This document shows positions 19,144-27,926 of a DNA stretch of 64,000 nucleotides, one piece after another; position 1 is the stretch's first letter; each line of letters begins with the position of its first letter. Under the pieces are notes generated by a model. It saw only the letters and a program-made list of their open reading frames with translations. It made no database searches and was not told where the DNA came from. This DNA is from CAVQND01 sp049518415 (GTDB lineage: Bacteria; Verrucomicrobiota; Verrucomicrobiia; Limisphaerales; UBA8199), in assembly GCA_049518415.1 (NCBI GenBank), contig JBEKRX010000010.1, positions 33,657 through 97,656 of the forward strand, given 5' to 3'. The position numbers and the translations under genes are program-made.

Positions 19144-19405
19144 ACTCTTTGCTTTTTTGTCAATTTTTCGCTAAATCAGGTTCCGCCGGATATAAGGTCC
19201 TCAGAAACAGTGCGCCGAATCTAACAAAGGCAGCCGGGGTGTCAACCGGCGAGTGGGCCCATCCAGGCCTATGGCCGGCCCTTTTCAAGCCCGCTGGCTC
19301 TGCCCTGGTCGGGCGAATCCCGACGGGGCAAGGCCCGGATTTGCCAGCCAGGGGAATCTGCGCCATGATTAAGCGGGACTTTGCTCCCAGTGCGGAGTGT
19401 GATTT

Positions 19406-20410
19406 ATGAGCCCGATGGCAGAACCGGAAAAGGCAGAAACGAAGACGGCGCCCAACCAGCTCGAGCAGCTCAAGCGCTACACCAGGGTCGTGGCCGATAC
19501 GGGGGACTTTGCTGCGGTCAAGCAATACGCACCCCAGGATGCCACGACCAATCCGTCCCTGATACTCAAGGCGGCCCAAATGCCGGACTACAGGCCCCTG
19601 GTTGAGAAAGCCCTGGCCGGGCGGTCCCGACGTGTCGGGAGCGCCACGCGCCGGGCCTTGCTCAGCGGCGTCGTGGATGAACTGCTGGTCTTGTTCGGCG
19701 TTGAGCTCTTAAAGATTGTGCCGGGCCGGGTTTCGACGGAAACCGACGCCAGCCTGTCGTTTGACATCGCCGGGCTGATTGCTAAAGCGAGGCGTTTTAT
19801 CGCCCTCTACGAGCGGGAGGGCATCGCGCGCGAGCGCATTCTCGTCAAGATTGCCAGCACCTGGGAGGGCATCTGCGCCGCGCAAACCTTGCAGCAGGAA
19901 GGCATCAACTGCAACATGACCCTGCTCTTTTCGCTGCCGCAAGCCGTCGCCTGCGCCGAGGCCAAGGCCAAACTCATCTCTCCCTTCGTCGGGCGCATCC
20001 TCGATTGGCACAAAGCCAGGGCCGGCAGAGATTTCGCCCCGGCCGACGACCCGGGGGTCTTGTCGGTGAAAGAAATCTACGCCTACTACCAGCAGTACGG
20101 ACACAGCACCGAAGTCATGGGCGCCAGTTTTCGGAACAAAGGGGAAATCCTGGAACTGGCCGGCTGCGACTTGCTGACGATCAGCCCGCACTTGCTTGCA
20201 GAGCTCAAGGAGAGCCGCGAGCCGGTCCAGCGCAAGCTCAGCCCCGCCACGGGGCGGGAGGCCCGCCTGGAAAGGCTCGCGCTGGATGAAAAACGCTTTC
20301 GCTGGCTGCTGAACGAGAACGCCATGGCCACCGAGAAGCTGGCCGAAGGAATTCGGCTCTTTGCCGCCGACACCTTGCAGTTGGAGCAGTATTTGGCCGA
20401 CAGGCTCTGA
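19406..20410 (+). CDS. tal: transaldolase
   Basis: The 334-residue cytoplasmic enzyme moves a dihydroxyacetone unit between sugar phosphates in the non-oxidative pentose phosphate pathway. TTNPSLIL sits near the start, VDELLVLFG and VSTETDASLSFD in the middle, and the Schiff-base Lys in RILVKIASTWEG (about residue 148), then INCNMTLLFS, SPFVGRILDW and MGASFRNKGEI. The length and motifs are those of the E. coli TalB type (317 residues) with a ~15-residue N-terminal extension rich in Glu/Lys. ATG at 19406 follows a GA-rich stretch. It is divergent from ppdK, so the pair forms a small central-carbon cluster. Confidence 0.96.
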   Translation: MSPMAEPEKAETKTAPNQLEQLKRYTRVVADTGDFAAVKQYAPQDATTNPSLILKAAQMPDYRPLVEKALAGRSRRVGSATRRALLSGVVDELLVLFGVELLKIVPGRVSTETDASLSFDIAGLIAKARRFIALYEREGIARERILVKIASTWEGICAAQTLQQEGINCNMTLLFSLPQAVACAEAKAKLISPFVGRILDWHKARAGRDFAPADDPGVLSVKEIYAYYQQYGHSTEVMGASFRNKGEILELAGCDLLTISPHLLAELKESREPVQRKLSPATGREARLERLALDEKRFRWLLNENAMATEKLAEGIRLFAADTLQLEQYLADRL

Positions 20411-20550
20411 GCCGCATATTTCACTCTTGAACATCCGGGCGTGGCAGTCCCCTCCTGCCCGCATCGCTTCACCTCCCTGGGGTCCTCGAACCGTCGTCTC
20501 CGGAAAATTCTCCTGTTCCTTCCCTCCCGCTTTTCTAGAATCGCCCCAAT

Positions 20551-21705
20551 ATGCAAGATTTCACTTATCGCAATCCCACCAGGATCGTTTTTGGCAAGGG
20601 AACGATTGCCCGGCTCAAAGAACTGGTCCGCCCCCAAGAGCGGGTGCTTTTGACCTATGGCGGCGGCTCGATCCGCAAGAACGGCGTGTACGACCAGGTC
20701 CAGCGGGCCCTCTCCGGGCGAGACTGGCTCGAGTTCGGCGGCATTCAGCCCAACCCGCTCTATGAGACGCTCCTGGCGGCGGTGCAACTCGTCAAACAGG
20801 AGCAGGTCACCTTCTTGCTGGCGGTGGGGGGCGGGTCTGTCGTTGACGCCACCAAGTTCATTGCCGCCGCCGCGGCCTTCCAGGGCCTTGAGCCGTGGGA
20901 CATCCTGGCCAAGGGGGCCCCGGTCCGCGCCGCCCTCCCCCTGGGGACCGTCCTGACCTTGCCGGCCACCGGCTCGGAATCCAACGGCTTCGCGGTCATC
21001 TCGCGCCAGACCACGCGCGAGAAGCTCGCCTTCGGCAGCGACCTTTGCTTTCCCCAGTTCGCGATTCTCGACCCCACCGTGACCATGACCCTCCCGCCCG
21101 CGCAGGTGCGCAACGGGATCGTGGACGCCTTCATGCACGTGCTCGAGCAGTACGCCACTTACCCCGTCAACGCCGCCCTCCAGGACCGCCAGGCCGAAGC
21201 CATCCTCAAGACACTCATCCAAGAGGGACCCAAATCCCTGGCCGACCCGCAGGACTACGATGCCCGCGCCAACCTGCTCTGGTGCGCCACCCAGGCCCTC
21301 AACGGCTGGATTGGGCAGGGCGTGCCCCAAGACTGGTCCACCCACATGATCGGCCATGAACTCACCGCCTGCTTCGGCGTGGCGCACGCCGAAAGCCTGG
21401 CCATTGTCATGCCCTCGCTCTTTCGCCACCAGATGGCCCGCAAGCTGGCCAAGCTGGCCCAACTCGCCCGCCGCGTCTGGGACGTGCAGGAGCCGGATGA
21501 CCGGCCAGCCGCCGAGGCCGGCCTCGCCAAGACGGAAGAGTTTTTCCACTCCCTCGGCATGAAGACCAAACTGGCCGACTACGGCATTTCGGCGCCGGAC
21601 GCCGCCACCAAAGTCGCCACCCGCTTCCGCGCCCGCGGCCTCCACTTGGGCGAACACCAGGCCATCGACGCCGCGGCCGCCGCCCAAATCCTCATGGCCT
21701 GCTGA
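20551..21705 (+). CDS. iron-containing alcohol dehydrogenase, YqhD/butanol dehydrogenase type
   Basis: The 384-residue protein is a group III (metal-dependent) alcohol dehydrogenase of the YqhD/BdhA branch, starting MQDFTYRNPTRIVFGKG as these do. The dinucleotide-binding GGGS is at ~89-92 (AVGGGSVVDATKF). All four metal ligands are present: Asp and His in GIVDAFMHVLEQY, His in MIGHELTA and His in GVAHAESL. It reduces aldehydes with NADPH (or NADH) in the cytoplasm, for detoxification or to discharge reducing power during fermentation. It follows transaldolase by 140 bp on the same strand, possibly with its own promoter. The substrate cannot be set from sequence. Confidence 0.92.
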   Translation: MQDFTYRNPTRIVFGKGTIARLKELVRPQERVLLTYGGGSIRKNGVYDQVQRALSGRDWLEFGGIQPNPLYETLLAAVQLVKQEQVTFLLAVGGGSVVDATKFIAAAAAFQGLEPWDILAKGAPVRAALPLGTVLTLPATGSESNGFAVISRQTTREKLAFGSDLCFPQFAILDPTVTMTLPPAQVRNGIVDAFMHVLEQYATYPVNAALQDRQAEAILKTLIQEGPKSLADPQDYDARANLLWCATQALNGWIGQGVPQDWSTHMIGHELTACFGVAHAESLAIVMPSLFRHQMARKLAKLAQLARRVWDVQEPDDRPAAEAGLAKTEEFFHSLGMKTKLADYGISAPDAATKVATRFRARGLHLGEHQAIDAAAAAQILMAC

Positions 21706-21797
21706 AAATCCGCCGCCCTCCATAGCCGTGCTTTCGAGGCCTCCCGACGGCTTTGTCAACGGTCCGGGCGCGCGGGCCGGTCGCGCCGCCCGGGGGC

Positions 21798-21825
21798 TTG
21801 ACACCTTCTGACTCAAGCATAGACT
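21798..21825 (+). promoter_or_regulatory. candidate sigma-70 promoter for the 21.9-26.0 kb gene pair
   Basis: A consensus TTGACA (21798-21803) is followed after 16 bp by TAGACT (21820-21825), four of six matches to TATAAT. It lies 62 bp upstream of the ATG at 21887. It would drive the two secreted proteins that follow. The -10 is imperfect, so this is a candidate only. Confidence 0.45.
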
Positions 21826-21886
21826 CCTTGGCTGTGAACCCGGGTGAGAAGCAATTCTCGGTTCCAGGCCCGGGCATTGCCCGCCC

Positions 21887-23185
21887 ATGAAAACTGCGCT
21901 GAATGAAACAGCCCTCGTTCTCCTGAACTCTCATTTCCTGACTGCTGCCCTTGGGGTGTCGGTCGCGATTTGTCCGTCGTCTCCTGCCGCCGACACGTCC
22001 CGGGCCACTCCTTGGCAGGTGGGCCGGCCCATCGTCACTTATTGGGCCGGGCCGCCCATGACCGACGCCACCGCCCGGCAGATGAGCGAGGGCGGGTGGA
22101 ATCTCGTTTGGTGCGGCGAGAAAGACCTGGACCTCGTTCGCCGCTACGGCCTGCGCGGGCAGCTTCAGGACCCGCTCCTCGCCCCCGCCTCTCTCGAAGT
22201 TCCGGCCCAGCGGGAAAAGCTCGACGCCCTCATCGCCCGCGTGCGCGCGCATCCCGCCCTCTATGCCTACTTCATCACCGATGAGCCCAACGCCACCAAT
22301 TTCCCTGCCCTCGGCCAGTTGGTCGCCTACTTGCGCCGGCGCGACCCGGCACATTTGGCCTACATCAACTTGTTCCCCACCTACGCCAGCAACCAGCAAC
22401 TCGGCAACCAGGGTGACACCCTCACCGCTTACCAGGCCCATCTCCGCCAATACGTGGACATCGTCAAGCCCGCCCTCATCAGCTACGATCACTACCAGTT
22501 CACCACCGAGGGCGATTCGGCCCAATACTTCCTCAACCTCGCCCTCATCCGCCAGGCCGCCCTAGACGCCCGCCTGCCCTTCCTCAACATTGTCCAAGCC
22601 TGCACCTGGACACCCTCCATGCGCGTGCCCAAGGCCGACGAGATACGCTACCTGGTTTACACCACCCTCGCCTATGGCGCTCAGGGCATCTCCTATTACG
22701 TCTATTGCTGCCCCGGCCACACCGGCGGCATCGCCCACGCCGACGGCACACCCACGCCGCTCTACGAGACCCTGAAAGCGCTTAACCGCCAATTCGCGGC
22801 CCTCGCCCTGCAATTGCAGCCTCTGCGTTCACTCGGGGTCTATCACGCCGGCATGTTGCCGCCAGGCGCCCAACCGTTGCCAAAAGACGCTCCGTTCACG
22901 CTCGATCCCCCGCTGCCCGCCATCGACTACAAGGCCCCGGAACCCGTGAAAAGGGCGTTGCTGGGATGCTTCGGGCCGACGGGCAAGACCAGGAGGACCT
23001 CCGCCCCAACGCACCTGTTGGTGGTGAACCTCGACTACCAGTCCCAGGCGGTTTTGGGAATCCGCAGCCCCGCCCGGCTCGAGGTCTTCGATGAGGCCAC
23101 CGGCCGGTGGTCGCGCGCAAAAGACAAGCGTAGCGAACTGCGTTTGCCACCCGGAGGCGGAAAACTGGTCCGCCTGCGCCGCTGA
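21887..23185 (+). CDS. secreted TIM-barrel-like putative glycosidase
   Basis: The 432-residue protein has an N-terminal hydrophobic stretch and a cleavage-like site (SSPAADTS), so it is exported. The rest reads as a beta/alpha barrel: PIVTYWAGPP, WNLVWCGEKDLDLVRRYGL, then AYFITDEPN (~128-136) at the end of a strand, where an acidic pair before Pro is typical of the acid/base position in GH42/GH5-like enzymes. ALISYDHYQF, FLNIVQACTW, and YTTLAYGAQGISYYVYCCPG follow. The C-terminus is a small beta domain (HLLVVNLDYQSQAVL). I cannot assign a CAZy family. It is followed after 24 bp by another secreted barrel protein, so the two probably act together on a glycan. Confidence 0.7.
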   Translation: MKTALNETALVLLNSHFLTAALGVSVAICPSSPAADTSRATPWQVGRPIVTYWAGPPMTDATARQMSEGGWNLVWCGEKDLDLVRRYGLRGQLQDPLLAPASLEVPAQREKLDALIARVRAHPALYAYFITDEPNATNFPALGQLVAYLRRRDPAHLAYINLFPTYASNQQLGNQGDTLTAYQAHLRQYVDIVKPALISYDHYQFTTEGDSAQYFLNLALIRQAALDARLPFLNIVQACTWTPSMRVPKADEIRYLVYTTLAYGAQGISYYVYCCPGHTGGIAHADGTPTPLYETLKALNRQFAALALQLQPLRSLGVYHAGMLPPGAQPLPKDAPFTLDPPLPAIDYKAPEPVKRALLGCFGPTGKTRRTSAPTHLLVVNLDYQSQAVLGIRSPARLEVFDEATGRWSRAKDKRSELRLPPGGGKLVRLRR

Positions 23186-23209
23186 CCTCGGGGCAGAATT
23201 ACTTTTGCC

Positions 23210-26029
23210 ATGTCCGCCGCGGTTCATCCACTATTCATCCTCGGCTTGTTCGCGGCCGCGAACGCCGCCGCCGCGGCCCAAGGCACGGTTGTGATTGAGA
23301 ACGCCCACGTGAGCTACACCGTCTCGCCCGGCGGAAAGAACCTCGGATTCGTCGACCGTGCGACCGGGCTCGATTACTTGCGCCGCGGGGCGGCTTCCCC
23401 GTGCGCGCTGGTCCGCCGGGAGGGCAAGGAGTATCCCGCCACCGGGGCGGCTCTCGCAAACGGCCGCTTGAGCCTCCGCTTCGGTGATGCGGGCGTCGAG
23501 GCCGTGCTCAAGGTCGAACCACGGCCTTCCTGCGTCCGCCTCACGGTCGAATCGATCCCTGGGGCGGACATCGAATCCTTGGTGTTCCTCAACCTTCCCC
23601 TCGCCCTCGAGGGCAAGCCGGATGAACCCTTTGGCGCCTGCGCGTTTTCGCTCAATCTCATCACCCGGGTGGACCAACTGCCCGCCCTCCAGAGCGAGCT
23701 CCGGGCCGCTGCTCACAAGAAGTTCGGCATCCTCGGAGCCAAGGTCGCCCTCGTCGGCGTGCCCATGAACCGAGTGCTGCCCGCCCTCAAGGAAGTCCTG
23801 TCTGAGGCCGACGAAATGCCTCTCTGTACTGTCGCCGGGCCGTGGGCGCGGGAGGCCCCCCTCAGCCACGGCTCCTATCTCTTTAACTTCGGCTCCCTCA
23901 CCGAGGCCACCCTGGACGACTGGATCCAAATGGCCAGCAGCCTCGGCTTCACCCAGATCGATAACCACGGCGGCAGCCCCGCCTTCTTCCGCTTCGGCGA
24001 CTTCGAACTCAACCGCCAAAAGTGGCCCGAGGGCTGGGAGACTTACCGTCGCATCGTCGCCCGCCTCCATGCCGCGGGCATCGCCTCCATCTTTCACACC
24101 TACGCCTTCTTCCTCGACAAGCATTCCAAGTACGTGACTCCCATCCCGGACCAGCGCCTCGATGCCTTCCGCACCTTCACCCTCGCCGACAAGGTCACTG
24201 CGGACACCGACGAACTCCCGGTAAACGAGTCCACCGCCGCCATCAGCACCGTCACCGGCTTCTTCGAACAAAACAGCCTCGTTCTCCACCTCGGCGACGA
24301 ACTGGCCGCCTTCGGCGGGGCCAGCCGCCAACCACCCTGGCGCTTCACGGCGGTCAAACGGGGGGTCTTTGGCACAAAACCAGCCGCCCATGACCAAGGC
24401 GCCAAGGCCCGCCATCTCAAGGAATGTTTCGGCCTCTTCGTCCCGGACCCGGAGTCCCCTCTCTTTGCGGAGATCGCCGCCAACCACGCCGAGGTCGTCA
24501 ACTGCTGCGATTTCGATGGCATCTATCTCGACGCCATCGACGGCGCCTCCATTCTCCGGGGCGGGGACGAGTGCTGGTATTGGGCGGACAAGTTCGTGTT
24601 TGAGATTCAGAAGCGCCTCAAGAAACCCGTGGGCATGGAGATGAGCGCCATGTGGCACCATTTCTGGCAGTACCGCACACGCTGGCAGGCCTGGGACTAT
24701 CCCCAGCGCGGGCACAAGCGCTTCATCGACCTCCACGCCCAGGCGCTCAACGGCGGCCTCCTCCTCCCGCTTCACCTCGGCTGGTGGAACTTCCAGTCCT
24801 TCAACCCCCCGCAAGTCGAGCCCACCTTCCCCGATGTCCTCGAGTGCCTCGGCGCCAGGCTCATCGGCTGGGATGCCGGCATCTCACTGACCGGCGCCGT
24901 CGATCGCAACCAACTCCAAACCGTCCCCCTCTACCGTCGCGCCGTGGACATCATCCGCACCTGCGAGGCTATCCGTCACTCCGGCGCCTTGGACGAACAG
25001 ACCAAAGCCAAACTCCGCGAGCCGGGCCGGGAATTCTCCCTCCTCCTCGACGACACCGGCCAACCCCGCTTCCGCCCCGCCCACTCCCTGCCCCACACCG
25101 CCGCTCTGGCCGAGCCGTGGAGCCTGTCCTGGCCCGCCACCAACCCTTTCCCCCAGCAACCCGTCAAGCTGCGCCTCGAGGCCCTCATGTCCGCTGCGCC
25201 CTACGACGACCCCACGGCTATCATTATCGCCGACCTCTCCGGCCAGGGTGCCGCCGGTTGGAACCTGAGCGCCGCCGACGGCGTGGTTGCCTCACTGGAC
25301 TCCGGGCCGGCGGGGACCAACGCCCCCGGCGCACTGCTCCAGGCCGCAAACAGTGGCAAAGTTCCCCGCCACGCCGCCTGGGCCCGCTGTCGGAAACAGT
25401 TCAGCCCCGCTTTGAACCTCAAGGAGCGTCAGGCCCTCGGGCTGTGGCTCGAAGGCGACGGCCTCGGCGAGCTCCTCGCCGTCAGGCTCGAAAGCCCGCA
25501 GTACCTCGCCTTCGGCGCCCTCGCCGACCGCTACGTCACAGTGGATTTCACTGGGCGGCGCCTTTTCTCCCTCGTCGAGACTGAATCCGCCCGCTGGAGC
25601 GACTACGCCTGGGACGACGGCAAAGGAGTCTATAACGCCTACCGTGAGACCATCGATTTCGGCGCCGTCGAGTCCGTGGGGGTGTGGTATCAAAATCTTC
25701 CGCCCGGCAAGGAAGTCAAATGCCGCCTCGGTCCCGCCAAGGCCCTCCCGATGCTCCCGCAGACCATGCAAGACCCCGCCCTCACAGTGAACGGAACGAC
25801 CATCCTCTTCCCGCTCCAGATGGCCTCGGGCAGTTGGCTCGAGTGCAACGCCCCGGATGACTGTCTCCTCTACGGCTCCAAGGGCGAGTCCCTTGGCCGG
25901 GTCACCCCGCGCGGCCCCTGGCCCACTCTCCGCCCCGGCGAAAACCAGCTCCACTTCTCCTGCGCGCCCATCAAAGGCCCCTCCCCACGCGCCAAAGTCA
26001 CCCTCTTCACCTACGGACCACCACTCTGA
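23210..26029 (+). CDS. large secreted protein with putative glycoside-hydrolase barrel
   Basis: This is a 939-residue protein with a clear signal peptide (MSAAVHPLFILGLFAAANAAAAAQG). Residues ~25-220 are beta-rich, as in N-terminal domains of GH31/GH36-like enzymes. The central part (~240-560) is barrel-like: QIDNHGGSPAFFRFGDF, AGIASIFHTYAFFLD, DFDGIYLDAIDG, and MEMSAMWHHFWQYR. YLDAIDG would put acidic residues at a strand end, a plausible active site. The C-terminal third is again beta-rich. It follows its neighbour by 24 bp and a hairpin follows its stop, so the two form an operon. The family is not recognised; a role in glycan breakdown is inferred from fold-like features and context. Confidence 0.7.
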   Translation: MSAAVHPLFILGLFAAANAAAAAQGTVVIENAHVSYTVSPGGKNLGFVDRATGLDYLRRGAASPCALVRREGKEYPATGAALANGRLSLRFGDAGVEAVLKVEPRPSCVRLTVESIPGADIESLVFLNLPLALEGKPDEPFGACAFSLNLITRVDQLPALQSELRAAAHKKFGILGAKVALVGVPMNRVLPALKEVLSEADEMPLCTVAGPWAREAPLSHGSYLFNFGSLTEATLDDWIQMASSLGFTQIDNHGGSPAFFRFGDFELNRQKWPEGWETYRRIVARLHAAGIASIFHTYAFFLDKHSKYVTPIPDQRLDAFRTFTLADKVTADTDELPVNESTAAISTVTGFFEQNSLVLHLGDELAAFGGASRQPPWRFTAVKRGVFGTKPAAHDQGAKARHLKECFGLFVPDPESPLFAEIAANHAEVVNCCDFDGIYLDAIDGASILRGGDECWYWADKFVFEIQKRLKKPVGMEMSAMWHHFWQYRTRWQAWDYPQRGHKRFIDLHAQALNGGLLLPLHLGWWNFQSFNPPQVEPTFPDVLECLGARLIGWDAGISLTGAVDRNQLQTVPLYRRAVDIIRTCEAIRHSGALDEQTKAKLREPGREFSLLLDDTGQPRFRPAHSLPHTAALAEPWSLSWPATNPFPQQPVKLRLEALMSAAPYDDPTAIIIADLSGQGAAGWNLSAADGVVASLDSGPAGTNAPGALLQAANSGKVPRHAAWARCRKQFSPALNLKERQALGLWLEGDGLGELLAVRLESPQYLAFGALADRYVTVDFTGRRLFSLVETESARWSDYAWDDGKGVYNAYRETIDFGAVESVGVWYQNLPPGKEVKCRLGPAKALPMLPQTMQDPALTVNGTTILFPLQMASGSWLECNAPDDCLLYGSKGESLGRVTPRGPWPTLRPGENQLHFSCAPIKGPSPRAKVTLFTYGPPL

Positions 26030-26042
26030 TTCCAACGAGCGC

Positions 26043-26091
26043 TCAAGATGGCACTAAGGCCCAAAGGACAAGCGAATTAGTGCCATCTTGA
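26043..26091 (+). terminator. perfect 15-bp inverted repeat after the glycosidase operon
   Basis: Positions 26043-26057 (TCAAGATGGCACTAA) are exactly complementary to 26077-26091, with a 19-nt loop. It begins 13 bp after the stop at 26029. There is no T-run, so it is a hairpin of terminator type or an mRNA 3'-end stabiliser rather than a textbook terminator. Confidence 0.55.
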
Positions 26092-26128
26092 ACGCGAATT
26101 GGAATGGGGAGCCGTTCCAGCTCAGGGC

Positions 26129-26503
26129 TCATCGGGCATCCGGGAAACAAGCCGCCAGGAGGCGGTCTGACTCGGTCTTGCTCATTCGCGGGCCGTGCCA
26201 CATGCGCAGTTTGTCTTGCAGGACAACCTGCGTGGCGGCCACCATTTCGGCAATGCGGCCATCCGGGAACTTATGGTTTTCCGTGGCCAGCAAAAGGGAA
26301 CTGCCAAAGGCAAGCAGTCGCTCGATGGTCGCTTTGTGGTCTGCCAGCAGTTCCGGCGTGGGGTTACCCAGCAGGTTATCATCTTCCCATCTGCTCAGGG
26401 TGGAAACAAAGGCGCTCCACTCCTCGGCGGTCTCGGCAAGGTTTGCCAGCCACCGCTTCTGGAGCCGGCCGATGATGTCGCCCATTGGAATCGCGATGTC
26501 CAT
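26129..26503 (-). CDS. conserved-looking small hypothetical protein
   Basis: The frame encodes 124 residues (MDIAIPMGDII), predicted mostly alpha-helical, with no signal peptide, no membrane segment and no motif I recognise. The Trp/Leu/Glu-rich helices (RLQKRWLANLAETAEEWSAF) suggest a small soluble cytoplasmic protein. It sits alone on the reverse strand, between the secreted glycosidase pair and the toxin-antitoxin region, so it may belong to the accessory segment. A second possible start is the Met at residue 7. It is kept because its composition is protein-like and nothing else occupies the stretch. Confidence 0.5.
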   Translation of the reverse strand: MDIAIPMGDIIGRLQKRWLANLAETAEEWSAFVSTLSRWEDDNLLGNPTPELLADHKATIERLLAFGSSLLLATENHKFPDGRIAEMVAATQVVLQDKLRMWHGPRMSKTESDRLLAACFPDAR

Positions 26504-26675
26504 ACGCTCAAATTACCATAAGCCAGAGAGCTTTAGAAGCCAAATTACCGCCCAACTACGGCCACGACCCTTTTCGACATCCGGCGACTCGTCCGGATAA
26601 TCCGCGATGTTCTGCACGGCGCAGGTGACTGACCCCCCGCTCCAAAGCTGGCCGACACCCGGCGTGCGGAATCCG

Positions 26676-26690
26676 GTGTATGTGATACAC
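26676..26690. promoter_or_regulatory. palindrome GTGTAT-GTG-ATACAC upstream of HTH gene
   Basis: This is a perfect 6-bp inverted repeat with a 3-nt centre, 57 bp upstream of the ATG at 26747. It has the size of an operator for a dimeric DNA-binding protein. In the copy at 30235-30249 the left arm has changed to GCGCAT, so symmetry is lost exactly where the downstream gene is broken. The binding protein is unknown. Confidence 0.45.
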
Positions 26691-26746
26691 CCGCCCCGGC
26701 TCTGCTTCGCATAAAATCTCACCCAAATGAGAGGGAAAGCAGATCT

Positions 26747-27133
26747 ATGAACAGGGAGCGGAAAGTCTTTGTAAGTGCCATCCGAATGCCGCCCGCTCGT
26801 TTGGACGCGCCGGAAAACGGCAATCAATCCGTCCAGGACCGCGCCGCGCAACTTGCTTGCGAGCGGGACGGCGATCTGCCGGTGCGGGTCAGAGCCCCAA
26901 AACGCGGGCGTGAGTTTCATTCCGGCTGCTCACGCCCAAAGCTCTACGAGTGGGCGGCCAAGGGTTTTATCCGCTCTGTTTCAATTCGTGGAGCCGGACG
27001 GATCAAGGGCCTTCGACTTTTTCACCTCGCCGGCATCCTCGCGTTTATCGAGCGATGCGAGGCAGGCGCCTTCACGACAGGAAGACGTCGGCAGACACGC
27101 CAAAATGCCGCGCCAGAGTCCGAACGTGATTGA
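26747..27133 (+). CDS. small excisionase-like helix-turn-helix protein
   Basis: The gene encodes 128 residues. Residues ~60-110 (SGCSRPKLYEWAAKGFIRSVSIRGAGRIKGLRLFHLAGILAFIERCEAG) form the winged-helix/excisionase type DNA-binding region common in small verrucomicrobial proteins: a helix entered at SRPKLYEWA, and a beta wing around IRGAGRIKGLRLF. The basic N-terminus lacks a known domain. It is transcribed towards higA and its last 62 bp overlap the higA 3' end in antisense. The same arrangement occurs at the second module. It may regulate the module or be a relic of a mobile element. The ATG has a purine-rich stretch (GAGAGGGAAAG) ~8 bp before it. Confidence 0.6.
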   Translation: MNRERKVFVSAIRMPPARLDAPENGNQSVQDRAAQLACERDGDLPVRVRAPKRGREFHSGCSRPKLYEWAAKGFIRSVSIRGAGRIKGLRLFHLAGILAFIERCEAGAFTTGRRRQTRQNAAPESERD

Positions 27134-27494
27134 GTGTCAGCCTGCGTTCGCCGCGTAGAATCATCGCGCCCAGCGTCCGGTGAACACCCAGCAATCGCGC
27201 AAGGTCCGCCGCGCTCATGCCGTGCGCGTCCAGCAGGTGTTGCAACGCTTCTGGGACGGTGACATTGGGCGCGTCCACACGCTCCCTTTCGTAGTCCTCA
27301 ATCAACCGGCAGAGCAGGTCAAAGTAGTCCTCCTGGTCCGGTGTGAGCTTGTGCCCGGCCATTGTGTCTGTGATTTCCGTAACGTTCTGAAACTCCACCT
27401 CGTCATGGATGGGACGCGGCGTGAGAATCCGGCAAAGCCCGGCGTAGCCTTTTGGCAGTCGGGCAAACTCGACTTTTGCATGTGTCGTTTTCAT
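27072..27494 (-). CDS. higA: HigA-type antitoxin 1 (XRE-family HTH)
   Basis: The 140-residue protein has a C-terminal XRE/Cro helix-turn-helix (about 88-140: HLLDAHGMSAADLARLLGVHRTLGAMILRGERRLTLNHVRTLARHFGVSADVFL). The N-terminal ~85 residues should bind and neutralise HigB. The ATG overlaps the toxin stop (ATGA), the coupling typical of higBA operons where the toxin gene comes first. Antitoxins of this family also repress their own promoter, and a palindrome lies directly upstream of higB. A close paralogue (higA2) is encoded 3.5 kb away, nearly identical in the last ~60 residues but very different in the N-terminal, toxin-binding part. Confidence 0.88.
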   Translation of the reverse strand: MKTTHAKVEFARLPKGYAGLCRILTPRPIHDEVEFQNVTEITDTMAGHKLTPDQEDYFDLLCRLIEDYERERVDAPNVTVPEALQHLLDAHGMSAADLARLLGVHRTLGAMILRGERRLTLNHVRTLARHFGVSADVFLS

Positions 27495-27799
27495 AACGTG
27501 TCTTTCCAGCGGTCTTTGCTGTATTCCGCGTGCGTCATAAAGCGCAAGGTATAGACGATCTGGCGGTTGAAATGCGCCGCCACAATCAGCCGGTAGTCGT
27601 TGCGGCGGATGTTGAACACAAGCACCTGCCGCCCGCTGCGGACTTTCACGGCGTCCGTGTCGGGATATGTCCGCCGCACGTCCACCAAACTGCGCCAAGT
27701 CGTCGCTTTGACGAACTTGCGCCAGGCATCCAAGTGGCGAGCCGCCGGGGGATGTTCCCTCCCTGCCGCCACCAGAAACGCCTCTCTAACGATGCGCAC
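27491..27799 (-). CDS. higB: HigB-type toxin 1 (putative mRNA interferase)
   Basis: The 102-residue protein matches the HigB_toxin family (RelE-like fold): MRIV at the start, AWRKFVKATTWRSLVDV, VFNIRRNDYRLIVAAHFNRQIVYTLRFMTHAEYSKDRW at the end. The last segment, THAEY, is the family hallmark. Such toxins cut ribosome-bound mRNA. The start is a GTG at 27797-27799; the paralogue aligns from an equivalent GTG. The start is only 2 bp from a perfect palindrome (27802-27814), so the transcript leader is very short or absent. The toxin precedes the antitoxin, as usual for this family. Confidence 0.88.
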   Translation of the reverse strand: MRIVREAFLVAAGREHPPAARHLDAWRKFVKATTWRSLVDVRRTYPDTDAVKVRSGRQVLVFNIRRNDYRLIVAAHFNRQIVYTLRFMTHAEYSKDRWKDTL

Positions 27800-27801
27800 G
27801 G

Positions 27802-27834
27802 ATACAATTTGTATTCACTCGCCGGATTTGTCAA
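27802..27834 (-). promoter_or_regulatory. higBA-1 promoter and palindromic operator
   Basis: On the reverse strand TTGACA (27834-27829) is followed by a perfect 13-bp palindrome ATACAA-T-TTGTAT (27802-27814) that would cover the -10 (TACAAA, 15-bp spacing). The toxin GTG starts 2 bp further. The same layout with identical spacing occurs at the second module (31379-31411), where the palindrome is ACACAA-C-TTGTGT. Matching changes in both arms mean symmetry is selected, as for an operator bound by a HigA dimer. Confidence 0.65.
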
Positions 27835-27926
27835 ACACGGAAAAACACCCCTGAACATGGGCAGACGAGTTGTAACCTTTTGTTGTAACTGGGTCGCTTG
27901 CATTTGCAAGTTCTTGGCAGAGAAGA

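Larger units (their letters stand above)
26647..27133 (+). repeat. 487-bp duplicated segment, copy 1 (HTH gene and its leader)
   Basis: This segment is colinear, without insertions or deletions, with 30206-30692. It covers the leader, the small HTH gene and the 3' end of the opposing higA. Both copies sit at the 3' side of a HigBA module, so the duplicated unit is leader + HTH gene + higA + higB (about 1.2 kb). Divergence is clearly higher in the toxin and antitoxin genes than in this segment. Confidence 0.75.

Noticed and set aside
19144..19405. Promoters in the ppdK/tal gap
   Set aside because: Several TTG and TA-rich strings exist but no pair has good spacing and distance to either start, so none is annotated.
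20086..21888. A 600-residue reverse frame across tal and the alcohol dehydrogenase gene
   Set aside because: It spans two well-supported forward genes and their gap and has no recognisable domain.
26513..26920. Reverse-strand frames antisense to the HTH gene (similar pair at 30180-30479)
   Set aside because: They are conserved only because the HTH segment is duplicated; the forward frame has the DNA-binding motif.
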